A stretch of DNA of 8,143 nt from Pseudomonadota bacterium. GTDB taxonomy: Bacteria > Pseudomonadota > Gammaproteobacteria > Xanthomonadales > Xanthomonadaceae. Shown piece after piece: positions 1 to 5,853 of the stretch. The DNA lies in NCBI GenBank assembly GCA_023392975.1, contig JAEWNA010000218.1:1-8143 (forward strand). Reading direction: 5' to 3'. Position numbers and translations under genes: made by a program. Every line of letters starts with the position of its first letter. The stretch's first letter is position 1. Under the pieces are notes generated by a model that was not told where the DNA came from, searched no databases, and saw only the letters and a program-made list of their open reading frames with translations.

Positions 1-14
1 CCCCGCCTGCCCCG

Positions 15-33
15 CCCCCCCCCCCCCCCCCCC
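15..33. repeat. Homopolymer tract of 19 C
   Basis: An uninterrupted run of 19 C residues sits in a C-rich stretch at the left edge of the window. It is followed by two direct copies of CCCGGGCGCG (31-40 and 42-51) and GGGG at 51-54, which could pair with the C run. It ends 58 bases before the first precursor start codon and about 45 bases before its ribosome binding site. A tract this long is prone to slipped-strand length change, and it is also where sequencing and assembly most often miscount. No clear -35/-10 pair is visible in positions 1-91, so the promoter is either upstream of the window or unrecognised. Confidence 0.9.
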
Positions 34-91
34 GGGCGCGCCCCGGGCGCGGGGACCACCGCAACGACACACAGAACAGGAAGTTCATGCC

Positions 92-382
92 ATGAGCAAA
101 GACAAGACCCGCATCCTCGGCCGCATCCTCGCGGTCGAGGAAATGCACGCCGTCTCCGGCGCCAAATGCACGCTGCCCGAATACGACACCTCCTGCCTGG
201 AGACCGATCCGGTCAGCGACAGCGGCACCACCGCCGATAGCGGCACGACCGCCGACAGCGGCACCACGTCCGACAGCGGAACGCTCGCGGACAGCGGCAC
301 CACCGCCGACAGCGGAACGACCGCCGACAGCGGCACGTTCGGCGACACCAAGCCGGTGTTCGACATCCTCATCGAGCCCTGA
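92..382 (+). CDS. Double-glycine-type leader peptide precursor with seven DSGT hexapeptide repeats
   Basis: This 96-residue precursor is not a family I recognise. Residues 7-24 carry the leader RILGR-x-LAVEE-xxx-VSGA, shared with the two following small genes. L13, E17, M18, V21, G23 and A24 fit the double-glycine leader pattern, so the downstream C39 transporter should cut after A24. The predicted 72-residue core has about 14 acidic and 2 basic residues. Its N-terminal part holds C26 and C35, which could form a disulfide. Residues 41-82 are seven tandem hexapeptides [VTL]-[AS]-D-S-G-T, then one degenerate unit (FGDTKP), and the tail is VFDILIEP. There is no membrane segment. The start is supported by AGGAAG at 78-83, 8 bases upstream; an ATG-CCA-TGA minigene at 87-95 overlaps the start. 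Export as a bacteriocin, surface or metal-binding peptide, or modified peptide are all possible. Precursor status is well supported; function is unknown. Confidence 0.85.
   Translation: MSKDKTRILGRILAVEEMHAVSGAKCTLPEYDTSCLETDPVSDSGTTADSGTTADSGTTSDSGTLADSGTTADSGTTADSGTFGDTKPVFDILIEP
212..337 (+). repeat. Tandem 18-bp repeat, seven units, coding for (x-A/S-D-S-G-T)
   Basis: Seven in-frame 18-base units encode V/T/L-A/S-D-S-G-T. An eighth, diverged unit (338-355) reads FGDTKP. The units differ mostly at third positions (GAC/GAT, GGC/GGA, ACC/ACG) while the Asp-Ser-Gly-Thr residues are unchanged. This suggests selection on the peptide rather than a recent perfect duplication. Copy number could change by recombination or slippage without breaking the frame. 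Confidence 0.95.
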
Positions 383-397
383 CCGGCCCATTCCAAC

Positions 398-426
398 CGG
401 GCGGCGCCGCAGCGCGGCGTCGCCCG
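398..426 (+). promoter_or_regulatory. Strong intercistronic hairpin after precursor 1
   Basis: Positions 398-410 pair with 414-426 over 13 base pairs, all Watson-Crick except one G-T pair (404/420), around a 3-base AGC loop. It starts 15 bases after the stop codon of the first precursor and ends 27 bases before the next start. No T run follows, so a classical intrinsic terminator is unlikely. It could be a partial attenuator, or a structure that protects the 3' end of the precursor message. Confidence 0.6.
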
Positions 427-453
427 TCCCGAATCCAGGCAACGAAGGTCCCC

Positions 454-762
454 ATGGACAAGCACGAACGCATTCTCGGCCGCCGCCTGGCGGTCGAAGA
501 GACCCGGGTCGTCAGCGGCGCGCAACGTGCGGTGTCGACGCTCGTCGACATCGAAGACCAGGAAACCAGCCCGCTGAACGACCAGACGCAGATCGCGAGC
601 GACAGCGGCACGGTCAGCGATACCGGCGCCACCGCCGACAGCGGCACCGTGACCGATACCGGGCCGTTCGCCGACAGCGGCACGGTCGACGACACCGGCG
701 CGCTGCAGGACTGCGCCGGCTCCGGCACCACCCGCGAGGTCTGTCTGTCGACCGACCCGTGA
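454..762 (+). CDS. Double-glycine-type leader peptide precursor with alternating DSGT/DTG hexapeptide repeats
   Basis: This 102-residue paralogue of the preceding precursor has the leader at residues 6-23 (RILGR-R-LAVEE-TRV-VSGA), with predicted cleavage after A23. The 79-residue core is very acidic (about 15 Asp/Glu, 2 Arg). Residues 48-83 are six hexapeptides whose fourth residue alternates: DSGT, DTGA, DSGT, DTGP, DSGT, DTGA. This gives a 12-residue super-repeat, with V, T, F or L opening most units. Two cysteines, C87 and C97, lie after the repeats, whereas in the first precursor the pair lies before them. The tail is CLSTDP. The start at 454 keeps the leader aligned and has GAAGG at 444-448. 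No membrane segment or known domain is seen. It presumably shares the export route of its neighbours; the mature activity cannot be read from sequence. Confidence 0.85.
   Translation: MDKHERILGRRLAVEETRVVSGAQRAVSTLVDIEDQETSPLNDQTQIASDSGTVSDTGATADSGTVTDTGPFADSGTVDDTGALQDCAGSGTTREVCLSTDP
595..702 (+). repeat. Tandem 18-bp repeat, six units with 36-bp higher-order period
   Basis: Six in-frame 18-base units encode residues 48-83 of the second precursor. Units alternate between x-x-D-S-G-T and x-x-D-T-G-A/P, so the real period is 36 bases. The unit phase matches the repeats of the first precursor, which supports common descent followed by separate diversification. Confidence 0.9.
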
Positions 763-763
763 C

Positions 764-810
764 CCGGACCCGCGGCGGACACGCGCCGCCGCGCTTCCGC
801 CGCGGTCCGG
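764..810 (+). promoter_or_regulatory. Long intercistronic hairpin after precursor 2
   Basis: Positions 764-768 plus 770-779 pair with 796-805 plus 806-810. That is 15 base pairs with a single bulged C at 769 and a 16-base loop. The loop side offers an alternative 8-bp stem (771-778 with 786-793). It begins one base after the stop codon of the second precursor. There is no T tract after it, so attenuation or message protection fits better than full termination. Confidence 0.55.
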
Positions 811-848
811 CCTCCCGCCGGGCCACGGCTTTCCCGATCGCAACACGT

Positions 849-854
849 ACGGAG
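849..854 (+). promoter_or_regulatory. Ribosome binding site fixing the precursor 3 start
   Basis: ACGGAG lies 9 bases before the ATG at 864. An open frame continues upstream to a possible GTG at 759, but that extension has no leader-like sequence and spans the hairpin. The ATG at 864 instead places the leader at the same distance from the N-terminus as in the two paralogues. Confidence 0.7.
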
Positions 855-863
855 CATTACGAC

Positions 864-1052
864 ATGAACGATTCCGCATCCAACCGCATCCTCGGCCGCG
901 TCCTCGCCGTGGAAGAACTCAACACCGTGTCCGGCGCCTGGACGCTCGCCAGCGACGGCGACACGTCGAAGTCGACCGACACCGGCGCCTACCAGGTCGA
1001 CACGACCAACGCGCTGATCGACATCATCATCTCGCCGGCCGACAAGCGCTGA
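864..1052 (+). CDS. Short double-glycine-type leader peptide precursor, repeat-poor paralogue
   Basis: This 62-residue third member of the precursor family has its leader at residues 8-25 (RILGR-V-LAVEE-LNT-VSGA). It is the best match of the three to the classical double-glycine pattern, with L14, E17, E18, L19, V22, G24 and A25. Cleavage after A25 would give a 37-residue core of 6 Asp and 3 basic residues, with no cysteine. Only one clear repeat-like hexapeptide remains (STDTGA, residues 37-42), followed by a looser Asp-Thr-Thr at 46-48. The tail NALIDIIISPADKR contains D-I-I-I-S-P, which resembles D-I-L-I-E-P at the end of the first precursor. It may be an ancestral or reduced form, or a partner peptide of the longer two. 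Its stop is followed at once by a hairpin and then by the transporter gene. Confidence 0.8.
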   Translation: MNDSASNRILGRVLAVEELNTVSGAWTLASDGDTSKSTDTGAYQVDTTNALIDIIISPADKR

Positions 1053-1058
1053 TCCGCC

Positions 1059-1086
1059 GCGTCGTGCGCCTCCGGGCGCACGGCGC
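1059..1086 (+). promoter_or_regulatory. Intercistronic hairpin with TCCG tetraloop after precursor 3
   Basis: Positions 1059-1070 pair with 1075-1086 over 12 base pairs with one T-G pair (1062/1083). The loop is TCCG closed by C-G, so the RNA would be C(UCCG)G, a member of the very stable UNCG tetraloop class. It lies 6 bases after the stop of the third precursor and 35 bases before the transporter start. It may lower transporter expression relative to the peptides or stabilise the precursor transcript. Confidence 0.6.
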
Positions 1087-1121
1087 TCCTCCTTCCGAAC
1101 ACCGTCCACCGGGATTCCCGT

Positions 1122-3263
1122 ATGCGCCGCGTCCGCAGCATTCTCCAGACCGAAGCCGCCCAGTGCGGGAACGCCTGCCTCGCGATGGTGCTCGACTACC
1201 ACGGCTACCGGATGGACGCGCTCGCGCTGCAGCGCGAGTTTCCTGCCTCCATGCGCGGCACCACGCTCGCCGACATCGTCCAGACCGCGCACGAGCGCGG
1301 CCTGCAGTGCCGCGCGATGCGGATCGAGCTGGACGAAGTCCCGCACCTGCAGACGCCCTGCATCCTGCACTGGAACATGGACCATTTCGTGGTGCTGGCG
1401 AAGACCGGCGCACGCGAGGTGGTGATCCACGACCCGGCCTTCGGCGTCCGCCGCATGCGCATGCAGGAGCTGTCCGCCCACTTCACCGGCGTCGCCCTGG
1501 AACTGTGGCCGACCACCACCTTCGAGCGTCGCGGCCTGGGCGAGGACATCTCGATCCGCCACCTCGCCGGCCAGGTCTCGGGGCTGAAGCGTTCGGCAGC
1601 GCAGATCCTGGCCCTGTCGCTGATCCTCCAGCTGTTCGGCCTGCTGTCGCCGTTCTACATGCAGTGGATCCTCGACGACGTGCTGGTCACCGGCGATCGC
1701 GACTTGCTGTGGACGATCAGCGGCGGCATCGTCCTGTCGATGCTGATCACCGCCGGCGTGAGCGCGCTGCGCGGATGGAGCCTGTCCTACCTGTCCGCGC
1801 GGGTCGGCATCCAGTGGTTCGGCGGCATCCTCGCCCACCTGCTGCGGCTGCCGATGGACTACTTCCAGAAGCGCCACCTCGGCGACGTGGTCTCGCGGAT
1901 GGATTCGGTGCACGCGATCCAGAACACGATCAGTTCGCAGTTCGTCGAGGCGCTGCTCGACGGCATGATGGTGGCCGTGGCCACGGCGGTGATGGCGTCC
2001 TACGACTGGCGCCTGCTGCTGGTCAGCGTCGCGGCGATCGGCCTGTACCTCGCCCTGCGCTGGTTCACCTTCCCTACCCTCCGCCGGCTCTCCGAACAGC
2101 AGCTCGCGGCCGGCGCGAAACAGAGCACGCACCTGCTGGAGACGATCCGCGGCGTGCAGGCGCTCAAGCTCAACGGTGCGGAATCGATGCGTCGCGTCAC
2201 CTTCGACGCGCTGATGGGCGAAACCGCCAACCTCGGCCTCGACGCGCAGCGGTTCGGCCTGCGCGTGGGCTTCGCCAACCAGATGATCTTCGGGATCGAG
2301 CGCGTCGCGGTGATCGCCCTGGCCGCGTCGCTGGTGATGCAGGGCGGGATGAGCGCCGGCATGCTCGTCGCCTACCTCGCGTACAAGGACATGTTCACCG
2401 GCGGCGTGAGCCGGCTGATCGACACCTGGATCTCGTTCCGCACGCTGCGGGTGCAGGCCGAACGCCTGGCCGACATCGTGCTGACCGAACCCGAGCGCGA
2501 CGCGCCCTTGGATGCACCGCCGCTGCCGGAAGCGCGTCCGCTGTCGATCCGGGTGAACGCGCTGCGCTACCGCTTCGAGCCGCAGGGGCCGTGGGTGATC
2601 GACGACTGCAGCTTCAGCGTGGCGCCTGGCGAGACCGTCGCCCTGGTCGGGCCGTCGGGCTGCGGCAAGACCACGCTGATGAAACTGATGCTGGGTCTGC
2701 TCACGCCGGAGGCGGGGAGCATCCTCGTCGACGGCCGCGACATCGCCGGGGTGCGGCTGCGCGACTACCGGCGCGCGGTGGCGGCGGTGATGCAGGACGA
2801 CCAGCTGTTCGCCGGCCCGATCGCCGACAACATCGCCTTCGGCGACGAGGCGCGCGACGACGCGCGGATCGAGGAGGTGGCGCGGATGGCGACGGTGCAC
2901 GACGACATCGTGCGCATGCCGATGGGCTACCAGACGCTGATCGGCGACATGGGCACGACCCTCTCCGGCGGGCAGAAGCAGCGGATCATCCTCGCCCGGG
3001 CGCTGTACAAGCGCCCCAGCCTGCTGTTCCTCGACGAGGCGACCAGCCACCTGGACGTCGACGCCGAGCGCGCGGTGAACGCGGCGGTGAAGGCGCTGCG
3101 GATCACCCGGATCGTGATCGCGCACCGGCCGGAAACGATCGCCAGCGCCGATCGCGTGCTGACGATGGCCGCGGGCCGGATCGACCACCTCGCCCGCCTC
3201 CCCGCATCGCCACCCGAGCCGCAGCCCCACGCCCCGTCGCGGCCGCGGGTGTCGGTGGTCTGA
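1122..3263 (+). CDS. Peptidase-containing ABC transporter (C39 protease, PCAT) for double-glycine-type precursors
   Basis: This 713-residue inner-membrane exporter should remove the leader of the upstream precursors and pump the cores out using ATP. The N-terminal C39 cysteine protease (about residues 1-130) has Q9 for the oxyanion hole, catalytic C15 in QCGNACLAM, H88 in DHFVVL and D104 in HDPAFG, so it looks active. The membrane domain spans about 155-430, with clear hydrophobic helices near 161-180, 196-216, 274-292, 297-315 and 385-403. The ATPase domain has Walker A GPSGCGKTT (510-518), signature LSGGQKQR (614-621), Walker B LLFLDE (634-639) and switch H668. Length is typical of the CvaB/NHLM-type family. 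The ribosome site is weak (GGGA at 1111-1114). The three precursor genes directly upstream are the obvious substrates. In a Gram-negative cell a membrane-fusion partner and an outer-membrane channel are normally needed, and neither is encoded in the window. Confidence 0.93.
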   Translation: MRRVRSILQTEAAQCGNACLAMVLDYHGYRMDALALQREFPASMRGTTLADIVQTAHERGLQCRAMRIELDEVPHLQTPCILHWNMDHFVVLAKTGAREVVIHDPAFGVRRMRMQELSAHFTGVALELWPTTTFERRGLGEDISIRHLAGQVSGLKRSAAQILALSLILQLFGLLSPFYMQWILDDVLVTGDRDLLWTISGGIVLSMLITAGVSALRGWSLSYLSARVGIQWFGGILAHLLRLPMDYFQKRHLGDVVSRMDSVHAIQNTISSQFVEALLDGMMVAVATAVMASYDWRLLLVSVAAIGLYLALRWFTFPTLRRLSEQQLAAGAKQSTHLLETIRGVQALKLNGAESMRRVTFDALMGETANLGLDAQRFGLRVGFANQMIFGIERVAVIALAASLVMQGGMSAGMLVAYLAYKDMFTGGVSRLIDTWISFRTLRVQAERLADIVLTEPERDAPLDAPPLPEARPLSIRVNALRYRFEPQGPWVIDDCSFSVAPGETVALVGPSGCGKTTLMKLMLGLLTPEAGSILVDGRDIAGVRLRDYRRAVAAVMQDDQLFAGPIADNIAFGDEARDDARIEEVARMATVHDDIVRMPMGYQTLIGDMGTTLSGGQKQRIILARALYKRPSLLFLDEATSHLDVDAERAVNAAVKALRITRIVIAHRPETIASADRVLTMAAGRIDHLARLPASPPEPQPHAPSRPRVSVV

Positions 3264-3297
3264 GTCGGTGGTCCGCGTGGTGTACGGGCATGGGTCC

Positions 3298-3310
3298 GGG
3301 CCCGCGGCCC
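3298..3310 (+). terminator. Possible weak terminator hairpin after the transporter
   Basis: GGGCC (3298-3302) and GGCCC (3306-3310) form a 5-bp stem with a 3-base loop, 34 bases after the transporter stop. A short TTT occurs only at 3324-3326. This is a weak structure in GC-rich DNA, so it is offered as a possibility only. Confidence 0.25.
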
Positions 3311-3342
3311 CGCCAGCGCCGCGTTTGACGCACCGCAACATC

Positions 3343-3371
3343 TAGGCAAGCCGCCCGGCCCGTGCTATTGA
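3343..3371 (+). promoter_or_regulatory. Candidate promoter for the ATP-grasp operon
   Basis: TAGGCA (3343-3348, four of six matches to TTGACA) is followed after 17 bases by TATTGA (3366-3371), preceded by TGC as in extended -10 elements. It lies 37 bases before the ATP-grasp start, in a 145-base spacer that is locally AT-richer than its surroundings. A separate TTGACG at 3325-3330 has no -10 at a workable distance. The match is imperfect. Confidence 0.25.
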
Positions 3372-3408
3372 TCGGGGCAATGGTCCTTGGCAGGAGTCGG
3401 ACACGGGG

Positions 3409-4866
3409 ATGACGGCGGACGCGAGGCAGACCCAGGCGACGGCGGCGACGTGGGGCACGTCGCGCTACGACGAAATGCACGACGCCGACGGCGCCGCCCG
3501 TCCGCATTACCGCGCGTTCGACGACTGGCTCCGCGGCACCGCCGAACCGGTCCTGCGGCACAAGCGCACCGAGGCGGAACTCGCCTTCCATCGCGTCGGC
3601 ATCACCTTCTCGGTCTACGGCGAGGCCTCCGGTGACGAGCGCCTGATCCCGTTCGACATGGTTCCGCGGATCGTCCCCGCGAGCGAGTGGCGCATGCTGG
3701 AAGCCGGCCTGCGCCAGCGCGTGCACGCGCTGAACCTGTTCCTCGGCGACGTCTACGGTGAGCAGCGCATCCTCCGCGAAGGCGTCGTGCCCGCCGACCT
3801 GGTGCTCGACAACCACGAGTTCCGCGCCGAAATGCGCGACCTGCGCGTGCCCGGCGGCATCTACTCGCACATCTCCGGCATCGACCTGGTGCGCGCGGGC
3901 GACGGCCTGTACTACGTGCTCGAGGACAACCTGCGGGTGCCGTCGGGCGTGTCGTACATGCTCGAGAACCGGCGGATGATGGCGCGCCTCATCCCCGAGC
4001 TGTTCTCGCGGCAGCAGATCGCACCGGTCGAGCATTACCCCGACGCGCTGCTCGAGACCCTGCGCGAAGCCGCGCCCGAGGGCATCGACGACCCGGTGGT
4101 CGCGGTGCTGACGCCCGGCTCGGCGAATTCGGCGTACTTCGAACACGCGTTCCTCGCCCAGCAGATGGGCGTGGAGCTGGTGGAAGGCGCGGACCTGTTC
4201 GTGCGCGACGACACCGTCTACGCGCGCACCACCCGCGGCCCGCAGCGCGTGCACGTGATCTACCGGCGCATCAACGACGACTATCTCGACCCCACCGTGT
4301 TCCGGCCGGAGTCGGTGCTCGGCGTCCCGGGCCTGTTCGCGGCCTACCGCGCCGGCCGGGTGACGCTGGCGAATGCGCCGGGCACCGGCGTCGCCGACGA
4401 CAAGTCGGTGTATCCGTACGTGCCGGACATGATCCGCTTCTACCTGAGCGAGGAGCCCATCCTGCTCAACGTGCCGACCTGGCAACTGCGCCGCGAGGAC
4501 GACCTGCGCTACGTGCTGGAGCGCCTGCCGGAACTGGTGGTGAAGGAAGTCCACGGGGCGGGCGGCTACGGCATGCTGGTCGGGCCGGCGTCGACGAAGG
4601 CCGAGATCGAGGACTTCCGCGCGCGCATCCTCACCGCACCGTCGAACTACATCGCGCAGCCGACGCTGTCGCTGTCGACCTGCCCCACCTTCGTCGAAAG
4701 CGGGCTCGCGCCGCGCCACATCGACCTGCGTCCGTACGTGCTGTCCGGCAAGCGCATCGTCGCGATGCCCGGCGGCCTGACCCGGGTCGCCCTGCGCGAA
4801 GGCTCGCTGGTGGTGAACTCGTCGCAGGGCGGCGGCACCAAGGACACCTGGGTTCTGGAGGCCTGA
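3409..4866 (+). CDS. Circularly permuted ATP-grasp protein (DUF404/DUF407 type)
   Basis: This 485-residue cytoplasmic protein belongs to the circularly permuted ATP-grasp family. It is predicted to join a carboxylate to an amine or similar group at the cost of ATP; the true substrate is unknown. Family hallmarks are YDEM (20-23), RPHY (31-34), EDNLRVPSGVSYMLENR (172-188), KEVHGAGGYGML (379-390) and NSSQGGGTKDTWVL (470-483). Length is normal. The ATG at 3409 keeps the YDEM motif inside the protein; CAGGAG at 3391-3396 is a rather distant ribosome site (12 bases). The stop overlaps the next start as TGATG, so it is translationally coupled to the alpha-E gene. This pair is a widespread conserved unit found without any precursor peptides. 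Its closeness to the acidic Ser/Thr-rich precursors therefore need not mean that it modifies them. Confidence 0.92.
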   Translation: MTADARQTQATAATWGTSRYDEMHDADGAARPHYRAFDDWLRGTAEPVLRHKRTEAELAFHRVGITFSVYGEASGDERLIPFDMVPRIVPASEWRMLEAGLRQRVHALNLFLGDVYGEQRILREGVVPADLVLDNHEFRAEMRDLRVPGGIYSHISGIDLVRAGDGLYYVLEDNLRVPSGVSYMLENRRMMARLIPELFSRQQIAPVEHYPDALLETLREAAPEGIDDPVVAVLTPGSANSAYFEHAFLAQQMGVELVEGADLFVRDDTVYARTTRGPQRVHVIYRRINDDYLDPTVFRPESVLGVPGLFAAYRAGRVTLANAPGTGVADDKSVYPYVPDMIRFYLSEEPILLNVPTWQLRREDDLRYVLERLPELVVKEVHGAGGYGMLVGPASTKAEIEDFRARILTAPSNYIAQPTLSLSTCPTFVESGLAPRHIDLRPYVLSGKRIVAMPGGLTRVALREGSLVVNSSQGGGTKDTWVLEA

Positions 4867-5846
4867 TGCTCTGCCGCACCGCCGACGATCTGTACTGGGT
4901 GTCGCGCCACATGGAGCGCGCGGAGAACACCGCGCGCCTGCTCGACGTCACCACCCGCATCGCGATGCTCCCCGAGCGACTGGACCGCGGCAAGGCGCAG
5001 GCGGCGCCGTGGCGACGCGCGCTGGACGCCCTCGGCGCGGTCGAGACCTGCCGGCAGCGTTACGGCACGGTCGACGCCGAGAGCGTGATCGACCACCTGC
5101 TGCTGTCGCCGGAGAACCCGTCGTCGATCTACAGCTGCCTGCGCGCCGCGCGCGAATCCGCCCGCGCGCAGCGCGTGGCGATCACGGGGGAGATGTACGA
5201 GGACCTCAACGCCTCGTGGCTGGAGATGCGCGGACTGGACCGCGGCAGCATCGCCCGCGACGGCCTGAGCAGCCTGCTGGAGCGGATCAAGAGCCGGTCC
5301 GCCTCGTTCCGCGGCGTCACCATCGGCACCCTCGGCCGCGGCGAGCGCTACCAGTTCATGCAGCTGGGCGTGTTCATCGAACGCGCGGAATGGGCGATCC
5401 GCCTGCTCGACGTGGTCGGCAGCCACGACGCGCCGCGCGAGGACGGCGCCGCGCGCGACACCGCGGAATTCTTCCAGTGGAGCGCGCTGCTGCAGTCGCT
5501 CTCTGCCTTCGAGACCTACCGCCGGCTGCAGCGCAAGAGCGTCGATCCGGCCGGCGTGGCCGAACTGATGCTCCTGCACGAGGCCAATCCGCGCTCGCTG
5601 CAGACCTGCGCCCATACCCTGCACGGCGTCCTGCGCGATCTCGCCGGCGGCGAGGCGCCGGAAGTGGTGCGCCAGGCCGGCGCGCTCTCGGCGCACGTGC
5701 GCTACGCCCGCATCGACGAGATCCTCGCCGAAGGCCTGGAGCCGTGGCTGCAGGCCGCGATGACGCGACTGGTGCGCCTCGGCGACGCGATCCACCGCCA
5801 GTTCATGAGCGCCGCCGACATGGCACTACCGCGGGCGGCGGCGTGA
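4866..5846 (+). CDS. Alpha-E domain protein (DUF403)
   Basis: This 326-residue, mostly helical cytoplasmic protein starts with the family signature LYWVSRHMERAENTARLLD (residues 9-27). It shows an internal two-fold repeat. ERAENTARLLDV (17-28) is echoed by ERAEWAIRLLDV (172-183), and LLLSPENPSSIYSCL in the first half is echoed by LMLLHEANPRSLQTC in the second. Alpha-E proteins occur almost always beside a circularly permuted ATP-grasp protein, and sometimes fused to it. They are presumed to be its partner in making an unknown peptide-like product; no enzymatic activity is assigned. The start codon shares one base with the ATP-grasp stop. The following 102-base spacer separates it from the Anbu gene, where related loci often have a transglutaminase-like gene. 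Confidence 0.92.
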   Translation: MLCRTADDLYWVSRHMERAENTARLLDVTTRIAMLPERLDRGKAQAAPWRRALDALGAVETCRQRYGTVDAESVIDHLLLSPENPSSIYSCLRAARESARAQRVAITGEMYEDLNASWLEMRGLDRGSIARDGLSSLLERIKSRSASFRGVTIGTLGRGERYQFMQLGVFIERAEWAIRLLDVVGSHDAPREDGAARDTAEFFQWSALLQSLSAFETYRRLQRKSVDPAGVAELMLLHEANPRSLQTCAHTLHGVLRDLAGGEAPEVVRQAGALSAHVRYARIDEILAEGLEPWLQAAMTRLVRLGDAIHRQFMSAADMALPRAAA

Positions 5847-5853
5847 CGCGCTG

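Noticed and set aside
212..337. The 18-bp repeats as a CRISPR array or regulatory iterons
   Set aside because: The units are contiguous without spacers, stay in frame and vary at synonymous positions, so they are coding repeats.
759..863. Upstream extension of the third precursor to a GTG at 759
   Set aside because: The added 35 residues are Arg/Pro-rich, cross a strong hairpin and overlap the end of precursor 2. The ATG at 864 has a proper ribosome site and aligns the leader with its paralogues.
1064..3328. A 754-residue plus-strand frame overlapping the transporter
   Set aside because: It is the shifted-frame shadow of the transporter, made almost only of Arg, Pro, Ala, Gly and Asp, with no motifs.
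369..3341. A 990-residue open frame on the minus strand opposite the peptide genes and transporter
   Set aside because: It is antisense to the clearly recognisable C39 transporter, is rich in Arg, His, Ala and Gln with no domain, and is the usual long shadow frame of GC-rich coding DNA.
3103..4719. A 538-residue minus-strand open frame opposite the ATP-grasp gene
   Set aside because: The plus-strand frame carries all family motifs of an ATP-grasp protein; the minus frame is low-complexity Arg/Ala/Val/His-rich sequence.
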